Assembly: GCF_028372415.1 (NCBI RefSeq)
Contig: NC_092872.1
Coordinates: 12,436,979-12,500,978, forward strand
Direction: 5' to 3'
Length of the DNA stretch: 64,000 bases
Origin: Notamacropus eugenii
Taxonomy: Eukaryota > Chordata > Mammalia > Diprotodontia > Macropodidae
Positions 1-11,500 of the stretch are shown in pieces; position 1 is the stretch's first letter, and each line of letters starts with the position of its first letter. Both the position numbers and the translations under genes were made by a program. The notes under the pieces are model-generated. The model made no database searches and had not been told where the DNA came from. It worked only from the letters and a program-made list of their open reading frames with translations.

Positions 1-345
1 AGCCCTTTGGGTAGAGTTCCAAATTGTTCTCCAGAATGGTTGAATCAGTTTGCGATTCCACTGACCAGTGCCTTAGTATCCAATTTTCCCACACTCTGTG
101 TCACTTTCCTTTTCTGCCATGTTAGCCAGTCTCATAGGTGTGAAGTGGTATCACAAGAGTTTTAATTTACATTTTTCTAATCAGTAGTGATTTAGAGCAT
201 TTTTTTCATGTGACTATTAATTGATAGCTTTGCTTTCTTCTAAAAACTGCCTGTTCATATACTTTTGTCAGTGAGGGAATAGCTGTCATTTTTATGAATT
301 TGGCTCAGTTCCCTACATGTTTTCCAATCCTCAAATTTTACCGGA
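1..345 (-). mobile_element. L1 3'-end fragment, antisense, cut by window edge
   Basis: The + strand reads as the reverse complement of a marsupial L1 3' region (CTCCAGAATGGTTG, then TGTTAGCCAGTCTCATAGG, then CTGCCTGTTCATAT). The same text recurs at 2420-2700 and 52370-52395, and in sense at 62820-63110. Confidence 0.75.
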
Positions 346-1740
346 GACAGGAAACAACTGAGACCTGCTTAGAGAGCTATCAGATAAGTGGAACCTGTTT
401 AGATTTCACTCTATACTACTGGAGTAACAAGTTTCACAAATTTCTATCCACTGTGTAAGTAAAGGCTTCTCCTCCCTTCCTCTCCCTCCCCAGTTTCTCT
501 TTCAAATATGTCAACCTCTCATCCCAATATACTGGAATTTGCTGAGCAAATCATTATTTATTCTTTTACTTCCTTTGGTGTGCCACCTAAAGCCCCTGAG
601 ATTATCTCATCGATAAAAGGCCAGATTTTGGACTCGGTGGTGCCAAAGAACTGTGATTCCTGCCTTAATGCCTCATTATGGTATGGAGGTGACCTTAGCT
701 TCTTGAAGGCTGTGCTAGTGTAGCACAAACTGTCTAGTTGGGTCAACCATAATAGAAAGGTTCTGTGAATAGTGCTAACTACAGGCTATTTCTTAACTGG
801 TCTTGTTTAATATGGAATGATCCATCATCATTAGACTGACCATCTGGTATTGAATTCTTTGCCCATGGCAACCCGTGAAAAAAGAAAAATACAAAATGAA
901 CCTCAGTCTTCTGCAGTTAGTCTCCTTCTTGTGGTGGCATAGGGTAAAAAGAATCAGTTTTTAGGCAGTCTGCAAACATATGGACCTCTAAATGTGACAT
1001 ATTTATCCAGTGACCCAATGAGTAGTCCTAATACTTGGAGAGACCTGGAAAGACTAAATAATTTTTCCCATTCTTGTCATAAAACCAAAGTAGAATAGGA
1101 AATTGCTGCCCAAATGTAATAGCTCAGAGGCTCATCCTAGAATTGCAAATAAATAACAGACAATATTTTGGTTTAAAACTGATTTTATCCTTCATCTAAA
1201 GATAAAAAGAAATTTCATATCATGGGTCATTTAATTATCTCATTCTCCTAACAAGCATTCCCAAAGAATCACTATTAAAATAATCGCATGCAATTGTGAG
1301 TTCCAAATTGATCACAAAACAAATGAAATTACTTATATTTTGGTAGACCAGAAACAAATTTCTATGGCAGGACTGTGAAGGAAATGGTCCCGGAGGGTGC
1401 TGAGGAAAACCAGATTAGGAAGGGCAAGTGAAGGACAATCAAAAGTCTGGACGGGAGACTTGTGCTAGTAGAGGCACAATTTTGAAGATATCAGTTTGTT
1501 TTTAAGCCTTTTACCAAAGTCTGGGGGGAGGGGAGAGAAACAATGTTTAACCTTAATACCCCCCCCAAAAAAAAGAATCCCTAAGAAATTGACAATTACC
1601 AGCTATACATCTTTTTTTGAATCTCTGTAAAATTGCTATGAAAATAATATACATAAAACTGAGGATGTAGAAATGACACCAAAGAAGACCAGATACATAG
1701 AGGACACTCATGCTGGAAGGGACGCTGTTTTAAGGACAAT

Positions 1741-2970
1741 GAGTCCTTTTTTTTAACCTACGAGCACTTTAATATTTTATTATATCCACGTAAAAACATT
1801 TTTAAAAAAAAGTTTGAGTTCTAAATTCTCTCCCTTCTTCCCTTCCCCCGCCTTGAAAAGGCAGTTTTTTATGTTATACATGTGCAGTCATGCAAAATAT
1901 ACTTCCATATTAGCCCTGTTGTAAAGAGAAAACAGACCAAAAAACCCAAAACAAAACCAAGAAAAGTAAAGAAAATTTAAAACAAAAAGTATGCTTCAGT
2001 CTGTGTTTAGATTACATCAGTTCTTTCTCTGGAGGTGGATAGCATCTTTTGTCAGAAGTCATCATATTGCTGGGAGTAGCTAAGTCATGTACAGTCGATA
2101 ATCATATGGTATTGCTGTCACTGTACGTGTAATGTTAAGGGGATGTGAAGATCTTCCCTGCCCTTTAATTGGCCCATGTGACCTACTTTGAGCTTTGACC
2201 CAGTCCATAGCCTGAGTCACAGGAAGTTCATGGTGGAGGAGCTTGCAGAATGGAGCAGGAAGGGTGAAGTAGGAAGAGAGAAGGAGGTGGAGCTGAGAGG
2301 GGCAGCAGGCATCACAAAAAGAGCTGCTATAAATAGGTCCTTTCATTTTTGTTTTGGGATACAGACCTAGTAGTGGTATTTCTGGAACAAAGTCTATGTA
2401 CAGTTTTATAGCCTTTTGGTCGTAGTTCCAAATTGCTCTCCAGAATGGTTGGATTAGTTCAGAACTCACCAATAGTGCATTAGTGTCCAATTTTCCCACC
2501 TCCCCTCCAGTATTTGTCATTTTTCTTTTTTGTCATGTTAGCCAGTCAGATAGGTGTGAAGTGATATCCCAGAGTTGTTTTAATTTGCATTTCTCTAATC
2601 AGTAGTGATTTGGAGCACTTTTTCATATGACTGTAGAGAGCTTTGATTTCTTCATCTAAAAACTTCCTGTTCCTATCCTTTGACCATTTGTCTATTGAGG
2701 GGTTATAAATTTGACTCCGTTTTCTGTATGTTTGAGAAATGAAGCCTTTAGCAGAGAAACTTGTGTTAGTGTTTTCCTTCCAGTTTTCTGCTTTCCTTCT
2801 AATCTTGGCTGCATTGGTTTAGTTTGTAAAAAAAAAAAAAAAAGCCTTTTAAACTTCAAAATGATCCATTTCACATCCCATGGTGTTCTCTATCTCTTCT
2901 TGGTCATACATTCCTCAAGTAAACCATTCCATGTTCCCCTAATTAGCTTATAAGTATCATAGTGGATTTT
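1741..2970 (-). mobile_element. L1 3' region, antisense, with a foreign segment inside
   Basis: Begins with a T-run (the reversed A tail) and runs through the L1 3' UTR and ORF2 end in antisense. The L1 text breaks off near 2131 and resumes near 2316 at CAAAAAGAGCTGCTATAAAT; the segment between is not L1. Open frames here are by-products. Confidence 0.75.
2132..2315. other. Unidentified 184-bp segment replacing L1 sequence
   Basis: Purine-rich on the + strand (GGAGGTGGAGCTGAGAGGGG) and unlike the flanking L1. It takes the place of roughly 200 bases of L1 seen in the other copies. It could be an LTR fragment or a gene-conversion patch; I cannot name it. Confidence 0.4.
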
Positions 2971-3464
2971 GATTTCTAAGGTACCTGTAAAAGGGTAGGA
3001 TACCAGAGTCTTGGGAGAAAAAAAGTTGTAGACTTTAGTATTGTTCCAAATGCAGCTGATGGCCAGGGAAGGGAATGTTTGGGAGCCACACTGGTGGTGA
3101 GTTGATTCATAGGGTAATAACTTGGCCTCGTCTTTCTAGGAACAGGATGACAATATTGATTTTAATACTAAGCCCAGAGGAAGAGGTGGAGAATATAGGG
3201 AGCATATAAGGGCAGCAGGATGAAAGGCAAGATACCTGGGGTAGACAGCTAGATGAATTGTGAAAACATGATCTGATCTGGGCCTGAGGCTGCCTTAATA
3301 TAGTGAACTAGTTGAAGTTTTGCTCACCAATCAAGGCAGCCCACGGCAGGAGTTCTAAAACTGAATGGATTAGCTCCTCTGGGGATTCTGTTTGTAGAGA
3401 ATGAAAGGAGGCACAGAGAGGCCGACGCAGCTTAGTAAGTACAAGCAGACTTTTTTGTTGTCCT

Positions 3465-3945
3465 TCACTTAATTGTGCTTCACAGCTATTAAGTTTTTTA
3501 AAGGTTTGTGGCAGCCTTGTGTTGAGCAAGTCTCTTGGTGCCATTTTCCTACAGCATGTGCTCACATCATGTCTCTGTCACATTTTGGTGATTCTTGCGA
3601 TATTTCAGACTTTCTAATTATCACCATACCTGTTCTGGTGATCTGTGATCAGTGATCTTTGATACTGCCATTATTATTTTTTGAAGTGCCACAAATTACA
3701 TCCATAGGATCATGAACTTAACAAATGTTGTGTGTTCTGATTACTTCACCTGCCTGCCAATCCCATTTCTCTCTCTGTCTTCAGGCCTCCCAGTTTTCCT
3801 GAGAATACAACAATATTGCTATCAGGTCAGTTAATAACTCTTAACATGGCCTCTTCCATTTGGTGAACTTCATCATTGTCTTATTTTTAAGAAATTGCCA
3901 CAACCGCACCACAGCCTTCAGTGGCCACCACTCATCACTTTGTTG
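3465..3945 (+). mobile_element. Tigger1-like (pogo/TcMar) DNA transposon remnant, internally deleted
   Basis: Sequence from about 3475 matches the remembered 5' non-coding part of Tigger1 closely: AAGGTTTGTGGCAGCC, CAGCATGTGCTCACATC, TTGGTGATTCTTGCGATATT, GTGATCTGTGATCAGTGATC, AATGTTGTGTGTTCTGA. The text then jumps near 3850-3890 to the transposase 3' end (TTATTTTTAAGAAATTGCCAC), so most of the transposase is gone. Confidence 0.75.
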
Positions 3946-4120
3946 AAACTGTACTTTCCAAAGGCATTAATGACCTTTGTTATCATCAAGTCACGTGGCC
4001 TTTGTTTAGTCCTCATCCTTGCTAACTTTTCCTGCTGCAGTATCTGATGCAGTTGAGCCATTATCAGTCTTTGCAATAATTGGTCTTGGCTTCTATGACC
4101 CTGTGATCTCCTGCTTTGAA
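3945..4120 (+). mobile_element. L2 LINE fragment
   Basis: Resembles the L2 ORF2 text for a reverse-transcriptase stretch (AAGGCATTAATGACCTT, then TTAGTCCTCATCCTTGCT, then CTTGGCTTCTATGACC), diverged and frameshifted. It abuts the Tigger remnant. Confidence 0.6.
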
Positions 4121-4137
4121 GGAATTAATTTAAAAGC

Positions 4138-4560
4138 ATTAAGTGAGGAAACAAGCATTTATTAAGCACCCACTATATAGCAGGCACTCTATACTATGCA
4201 CTTTTAAATGATCTGACTTGCCCTTCACCATAACCCTGTGAGGTAGGTGCTATGATTCCCATTTTGTAGTTGAGGAAACAGAGGCAGAGTTTAGGTGATT
4301 TTTACCTTGGTCTCACAGCTAGCGTCTCAGCCTGGATTTGAATTCAGTGTGTGTATGTATGTGTGTGTGTCCAAATCTCGTGCACTGTGGTGCCACCAAG
4401 TGGCCTCAGTACATAGTGCTTACTATGCACCAAGTTCTGGGGATACAAATAGAAAAGCAAGACATGTTCTACTCTCAAAGAACTCCCTTCCAGTGGTGGG
4501 AGATAATGCATATAGGAGGGTTTAATTGCAGGGCAAAACGAAGGGCTTGTTGGGCCTAAG
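4138..4560 (-). mobile_element. MIR/CORE-SINE copies, antisense
   Basis: Antisense MIR signature: AAGCATTTATTAAGCACC, GTGAGGTAGGTGCTATGATT, GTTGAGGAAACAGAGGCAGA. A second CORE-SINE tail (TGCTTACTATGCACCAAG) follows at 4415-4520. Confidence 0.65.
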
Positions 4561-5049
4561 GGGTTATCTGTTGGGTGTCTGCACCAGAGTAAGCAATTAA
4601 TAGATGCTTGTTGACTTCACTTGAGCTTTGATGATAAGGCCCCAGAGTCAGTTCCTAAGTGTTTGGGAATTTATGGAGTGATAGAGCAGAAGGAAAAGTC
4701 CAGTGCCTCCTGCAGTGGGCTGTAGTTGGTGACTCCTTGCTCAATCAAGGGCCATGAATGGAGGAAGTGAGGTAAAGAGGGTTGGAGATGAGCAGGGACT
4801 CAGGATTCCCTCCAGCAACATAGGGAATGGGACCTATGTTTTCTCTCCAGTCCTCAGTCTCCTTTTCTCAACCTCTTATAGTAGGCATCTTCCAAGTTTT
4901 GGGCCTGATTTCTTCTCTTATTTTCCCCTTAGCAATCTAATTCACTCCCACAACTTTAGTTTTGTGAAGCTCTATGTGAATGGGTTCCCCATCACCTGTC
5001 CTCTCTACGAAGCTCCAGATTGGCCAGCTGGGTAACTGAATGTTCCACC

Positions 5050-5870
5050 AGTACCACAAATCCAACATATCATAACCCAAGCTATCCTCCCCACCCTCAA
5101 ATCACCTCATTTTACTTACTGTCATCTGATTACAGGTTCTTGAAACTGCAGTGTTATCTTTGGCTCTTCCTCATTTGTCCAATCTGATCATTTGCCAATT
5201 TATTGCTGTCATTAGGATTATTACAGTAGGCACCTAACTGCTGGTCTTCCTGGCTTTAATTTCCCCATCCCCATCCATTCTTCATACTGCTGCCAGATTA
5301 ACCTTGTTATACTCACATCTGATAATGTTACTTCACACGTAGTTTTCCCTTCTTTCCCCTACCAACTTCCATGGCCTATGGAAGCAGCATAATGTATTGG
5401 AAAGAACTGAATGTAAAAGTCCGGGATCTAGATCTGAGTTCCAGTTCTGATACTTAGGTTTGTGTGGCCATGAACAAGTCATTCTCAGGCCATTTCCTTA
5501 TGTGTATAATGGGGGTGTTGATGCCTTGACTTCTGTGATAGGGTCAGTGTGAATAAATATAAAGGTGAATTGTGTTCTCACTTTTGTACGTTCTACTTGT
5601 CACTATTCCTCATTTTCATCTGACCCTTTCAAAGTCCATTTTAGGTGGCACCTCATGTGTGAAGTCTTCTGTGATCCTTCACCCCACATCCCAGCTGAAA
5701 GTCATCTTTCTTCAGGTTTCTGAGAGCATATCAACATTTTAATTCAGCAGACATTTGACATATGTGTGTGAAACTGAGAGAAGGAACTTTTTCAAATTTA
5801 TTTTTATACCCTTATATGTAGCACAATGCCTGGCACACAATAAGTAGGTGTTTAATAAATGCTTGTTGAC

Positions 5871-5872
<2 letters not shown>
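5050..5872 (+). mobile_element. L2 3' end with a SINE nested in it
   Basis: L2 3' text (CTGCTGCCAGATTAACC, ATTTTAGGTGGCACCTC, AGCACAATGCCTGGCACA) is interrupted at about 5380-5565 by a + strand MIR-type SINE (AGTTCCAGTTCTGATACTTA, ATGGGGGTGTTGATG). It ends at the TG repeat. Confidence 0.55.

Positions 5873-5873
<1 letters not shown>

Positions 5874-5915
<42 letters not shown>
5874..5915. repeat. (TG)n microsatellite
   Basis: About 21 uninterrupted TG units directly after the L2/SINE 3' end. Confidence 0.95.
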
Positions 5916-5917
<2 letters not shown>

Positions 5918-6284
5918 CATAGATAATCAGATGGGAATAACTAGATGAAAGGTGGAGGCCATTAACTAAGAAGGAAAAGGAATAAATATTTTTGAGGAAA
6001 GTTAAGCTTGGTTTAGAACGTGCTGGATTTGAGGTACTGGATGGACAGTCCAGATGGAAATAGTTAGTAGGCTGGTTGGAATCATCTAAATATGGTCATA
6101 AATGTTTGTTGAATTGAGTGTCACTTTGTTTGGACCTCTCCTTTGTGTAGGTGTCATGTTCTGTTTTATATCAAAGTTATTTGTGTACATGTTTATTCCA
6201 CCTATTAGAGTTGATATCCCTGAGAGCAAGGGCTGTGTCACATATTTTTTAAGTTCCTGTGCCTTAAATACATGCTAAAGGGGG

Positions 6285-6775
6285 TTTAACGCGAGGCCTT
6301 CCACAATCTGGGCCCAATCTGTTTCCAGCTTTTTGGTTAAAACCTATGAGTTAATTGATCTAGGGAACTCACCATGAGGAAATTTTCTTTTTCAGTGCAA
6401 ATTAGCATCTGTCTTGTCACTTAACAGTCTTCACTGATGGGTGAAGTGACTTGACATGGGCTGCAGGTATTATGTGTCATGGACAGGGCTGGAACCCATA
6501 TATTCCTCCGTCCAAGGCTGGTTCTCTTATCTACTGTTCTGTGCTGCTGTTCTAGCTTTATCTCTTACTGCTCATCCTCAGGTCTCTATTTTCCATTCAG
6601 ACTTGACTGCTGGCCATCTCCCAGATGTTGCCTGAGGTTTCCTGCCTCCATACTTTTGTTCACATCAGCTTCTAACCTGGAGTGCCCTCCCTGTCATTGC
6701 CTGTTGAAATCTTATTTATCTTCAAAACCCAGACAGTTTCTCCTGATAATTATCTACCCCACTCCTTTCCTCTAG
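6285..6775 (+). mobile_element. L2/CR1-type LINE 3' fragment split by an antisense SINE
   Basis: GAGGCCTTCCACAATCTGGG and later AGCTTTATCTCTTACTGCTC match the typical L2/CR1 3' text. Between about 6345 and 6545 an antisense tRNA-type SINE interrupts it (CCAAGGCTGGTTCTCTTATC). Confidence 0.5.
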
Positions 6776-6784
6776 AAGAAGATG

Positions 6785-7025
6785 ATGATGATGGTAACAT
6801 TGTTTATATAGCACTTACCATGTGCCAGGTACTGTGCTAAGTGCTTTACAAATATCTCATTTGATCCTCACAGCAACCCTGGGAGGGTTATCATCCCTGT
6901 TTTACAGATGAGGAGACCGAGACAGACAGAGATTAAGTGACTTGCCTAGGTTCAAACAGCTGGTTAGTATCTGGAGCTGGATTTGATCTCAGACCTTCCT
7001 GACTCAGAGCCCAATACTTTGTGTT
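6785..7025 (-). mobile_element. MIR/CORE-SINE, antisense
   Basis: A well-preserved antisense copy: TATAGCACTTACCATGTGCC, CTCATTTGATCCTCACAGC, TTTTACAGATGAGGAGACCG, then TCAGACCTTCCTGACTC. Confidence 0.8.
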
Positions 7026-7699
7026 CCCTTGCCCCCATGGAGTTCATACTCTAGTGCACATAGAGTACAGAAGTGGATAGGAGTAAGTACGTAGGAAGAG
7101 TGCAAAGTACTGTGCAAAGTCCAAGGAAGAAGCTTCCTGGAGGAGTTTGCATTTGAGCTGTGTCTCAAAGGATAGACAGGATCTTGTCTTTGAGTATACA
7201 GAAATTTCCTTTAGTGTTCTGCTTTTATTTTCTCTGATTTTCCTCACACACACATCACTGTTGTATTTGAAGAGAACACTAGAGTGATGAGTTGTTTTTC
7301 TAGCAAAGATTTATTTTTCAGATTCTGTTTACACACAAACACACATCATAGTCATCATTAAATAGCAAGTGAGCTGCTGGACCAAAGACCTGAGGACCAG
7401 TCACATCCACTGGCCCCATAGTGGCCCCTTCTGCCCACCCCATCCCAATGAGGGGCAGCAGAAAAACAGACCAGCAACACCTGTTGCCGCTTTCCCAACC
7501 AGCTCTTATTGCCCAAATGCAAGTTCCCATTTGTCACAGGATATCCACTGTCAGCTGGCTGTTGAACCCTAATACCGACCTTTGTTGAAGATATCCCAGA
7601 GCCCCCCTCGAATCTAGTCCCAAAATCTTGGCCTTGCCACTACTCTGCTACTCTCTCTGCCTAAGGACTACCTGGCTTTTCCATGTGTTGTGAACTGAA

Positions 7700-7835
7700 C
7701 ATAAACATGAACGTCCTTTAAGTGTTCACTGCCCTATAGAGCATGAGCTCCTTGAACAAGGACTTGGTAGTCCTTGCACTTAGCACAGTGCTGGGCATGT
7801 AGTAAATACTTAAGGAATGTTTCTTCCATTTCATT
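7700..7835 (+). mobile_element. L2 3'-terminal fragment
   Basis: GAGCATGAGCTCCTTGAAC, GCACTTAGCACAGTGCTGGG and AGTAAATACTTAAGGAATG are the usual L2 3' tail. Confidence 0.55.
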
Positions 7836-8525
7836 CTATTGGAACTTGACAAAAACTAATTGGCACATACAGAGATTGAACCTCTGATCCTGGCTTCATT
7901 AGCACCTCATTATAGCCCGTTGAGCTCTATGACTGCAGACGTTGCTGCGTCCAGTCCTCCCATCGCAGGAAGCTTTAGCTGATGCAGTAGTATTTCCAGA
8001 GAGCCAGAGTAGTGTTACCCAACCTTCTCTTTTACTCTGGACACTAAAAGGATGATCTTCCTTCTTGTTAACTCTGGGGATTCCTGCCAATTTCCAGGTT
8101 TTCTGAATTACCCTGATACTTCGCTAATCTTGGACTAATCTTTTGAATTATCTGGGAATATGGGATTGTAGAATATTATATCTGGGAACACAGGTTTGCT
8201 TGTTATATCAAATGTGGACCTTTCCTGGTGGTATTCAACTTACTTGTACATTTATATCCCTTTTTACTGTTACCCTGTTGAACAGGTAATGCTTTTTTCT
8301 CCATTCTTTCTTCAGCACTGGAGAGTATTTAAGATACAGTCCTCTAGTAAAGGAGAAAACAGTGTTCTTTTTCAGATGATGCAAGGATTGAGAGAATGGG
8401 GATGAATTATTTGAACCTCAAGCCAAGTGCTAGAGGGAATGGTTGGGGACTGGGCAGGGGAAGAGTTCAGCAGGCAGAAACTGGGGACTTAAGGACTTCA
8501 CTCACTCCCTGCCTTTCCTTTTTAG

Positions 8526-11500
8526 TTCGTCCTAAAGAATTACGGTGAGAACCCAGAGACCTACAATGAGGAACTGAAGAAGCTGGAGCTGCTTAGACAG
8601 GTAGGGGCATCAGCATCACCAGAGAGTACATGTGAGTGAGTGATGCTCTGACAGTGCAGGAAAGGGGCAGGGAACCGGGATAGTCTTCAGCTGTATTCTT
8701 TGACGCATTGTAAGGTTTGGGGTGCCCTTAACCCATTGACTGTACTTAATGCAAGTTTGAATTTTCTGTGCTATACCCTGTGGCAAATTTGGAGAATCTT
8801 GAGAGGAGGCACTGCAGATTATGGCAGCTAAATGAATTCTCTGTCTGGAGGTTTATAACTATAGAGCACACCTGCATGAAGTCCTGGAGAAAAAGATCCT
8901 TGCTTTATTAGAGTCACTATTACAGGCCCCTTTGGGGGGTGAGAGTGGGATTTACATGCATGTTCCAGTTTTCTGAGAGAGAACTGCCTCAGAATGAAGC
9001 CTTTGTGGAAACAGGATGTCTGGCTTTGCATTTTCCGGTGAGGACGGTGGGTTAGGGTTGAGAAGGAATCAGTGACTGAACTCCTAAGTCTGGAGGAAGG
9101 AGGAGGCAGGAAGGAGTTATTTTCCCTTTCAGACTTGTCACTACTGGTCATGTAAGACAAGACAAGGGAGGGAAATTATTTAGAGTTTTTGTCGAATGAA
9201 TGTCATATATTGAACTGGAACCATGAGTAAAGTGAATGTATTCAGTCCCCTCTGGACCATCATTAAAAAAACAATTCTTCAACTTGCTAGTCGAAGCACT
9301 TGCACACTCTCATTTTGATTCTTATCCCAGACTTAAGGGTAGACAGACAGACCACATTTTACTGATGAGGAAACTGAGGAATAAACTGGAGAAATGATTT
9401 GCCCAAGCCTCACATGACACGTTAGTGACAACCAGGATTCTAATCCATATCTTTTAGGTAATAACCCATCGTATCTTCCAGAATTCCCAAACAGGTTGAG
9501 AACTTTTTCTGTCCATATGCTGTCCTTATGGTGTGTAGGAATTTAGGGTTTGGAAGGCTGTTCACTGATTTGTAGTGGTATAGGGATATTTGGAGGAAGG
9601 CACATGGTTTGAGGACACGATGAGGAGAATAATCCAAGGTTTCCCTTACCTATGTGCTGAGGCAAGATTCTCCTACCTTGGTAGAATCCCAGGTTGTGAA
9701 TTTTTAAAATTTAATTTTTTTTAGATTAACAAAATTCTATTTTCTTTTCTCAACTCTTTCCTTATTAAAAAAAAAAAAAAGCTAGAAGAAAACCTGTAAC
9801 AAATATGCAGTCAAACACGACTGATTCCTGCATTGCCCATGTCAAAAAAAAAATCTGTCTCTTGAGTCTTTCATCAGGTTGTGAATTCTGATTCTATTTC
9901 TACAAAGAAGGGTGCTCTGTAGCAGAGGTTCAGGTCAATTTGTAGCTATTGGAGAAGACAGTGGGCAAGCAAGCTTGGTCCAGAGAAACTGCCTCCAGTG
10001 ACGAAAAAAGGTGGTATCTTAAAGCAGATGGAACCTCTTCACGTCCTCAGATATCAGCATCTAAGAGAAATAAACTTCTTCCATATTACTGTTTTGTTTT
10101 TGTTTAGTTATTAGCACTGTCTTCTTTTTGTTTACCTATAGAACCTTGGGCTAGTCGCTTAACTGTTCTGGGTCTCATTGTCCTCTAGCTTACAGTGCAC
10201 TGGACTGGATTGACCTGGTCTTTGCCATCTCCTGGTCTGTGACCCAGAATTAAGGGGGCCAGAGGTTTGGGTTGGAATTGAAAGAGCTCTGAAGGTAGAA
10301 TCAGAAGAGACTGATTTGGCCTCAGTCCTTATGAGTGATGGGACCCTGAACAAGCCACTTCATCTCTGAATGTCCTCTGTACTGTCTCTCACAGGACTGT
10401 GGGGAAGTGGACTGCAACTTTTGGGACATATTGTAGGCTGACTGTACCTGCCTATTCTGCCCTCCAGTATTCCTAAAATCAGAGGATCATAGATTTAGAG
10501 TTGGAAGGGTCCTCCAACCAGTCCAACCCCTTCATTGTATGGAGGAAGAAAAGGAACCCAAGGAGGGCTTGCTCAAGGTCACCACAGGTAGTATCAGAAG
10601 CAGAATTAAGAGCAGAGTCATTGACAATCACTCTTCCTCTCTCCCCTCCCCCTGGCTCCCAGAATGCAATCAGGGTTCCTCGGGACTTTGAGGGCTGTAG
10701 CATCCTACGGAAGTACCTGGGCCAGCTCCATTACCTGCAGAGCCGAATCCCTATGGGTTTGGAGAATGAGGCAGCTGTCCCCATCACCTGGTAAGAACAA
10801 CAGGAGAGGGAGGTGGGTATGGTGGGGCTGTTTGCTCTGTCATCTTTTCCTTTCTAAGCCCAGGTCAGAATCCTTACTTCTCTGATAGGCCAGCTCAAAG
10901 TAAGGACTCTTTAGATAAAAGGAAGTATTAGCTCAGCTATCAGGACATGTGTATTTGGTGTGAACACAATAAGCCCCTCCCTGGCCTCTTCCTTTTTCTG
11001 TAAAATGGGAGTATCTTCTGTTTCACTTTACTCTGGGTATTTTTTTTTGCCTGCTGTTCAGAACAGAGTGCCCTGGCTTTATGGCCTAGAGCTTTCCTTC
11101 CCTAATAACATGGGGCTGATGTGTTTGTAGGACAGAGATCTTTTCTGGAAAGTCGGTGACCCACGAGGACATCAAGTATGAGCAGGCCTGCATCCTCTAC
11201 AACCTAGGTGAGCGGCCCCTTCTCCATGCCATCCCCAGGCGCTGTAGGATTTGTCTGCTCCCTTCCCTTTTGAAGCCTTTTGTTGCCTTGGCAGCCCAGG
11301 GGAGGAAAAACACTGGCTTTTTTCAGGAATCCCAAAGTATTGTGTACCCCAGTTTAGGTCTAGTCCATTTTTCTCTGCCAGGCCTCAGTTTTCTTATGAT
11401 GCACCTGGAACGCTAACTCCAGTCCCCTTAAAATGTAAAGTTGGGTGGCTTGGTGCCGACCAGGGAATCCCTTCCACAGGCATCCTGCAAGGGTGCTGAC

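Larger units (their letters stand above)
1..8525 (+). other. PTPN23: PTPN23 intron 1 (inferred)
   Basis: No reading frame here resembles the first coding exon (expected around MIWLDLKEAGDFHFQP) and there is no CpG-rich promoter-like stretch, so this is taken as intron 1. It holds L1, Tigger, L2 and MIR-type debris listed separately. Between about 346 and 1740 I recognise nothing. Confidence 0.6.

Noticed and set aside
2080..2520. A 146-codon - strand frame
   Set aside because: It lies within the reversed L1 3' region and its foreign patch; the L1 3' UTR is non-coding.
7862..7925. tRNA-like antisense text (GATTGAACCTCTGATCCTGG)
   Set aside because: It has a weak resemblance to the B-box side of an old tRNA-derived SINE, but is too short and diverged to name a family.
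1..8525. Search for PTPN23 exon 1 and a CpG-island promoter
   Set aside because: No GC-rich stretch and no frame resembling the conserved N terminus; exon 1 must lie to the left of the window.
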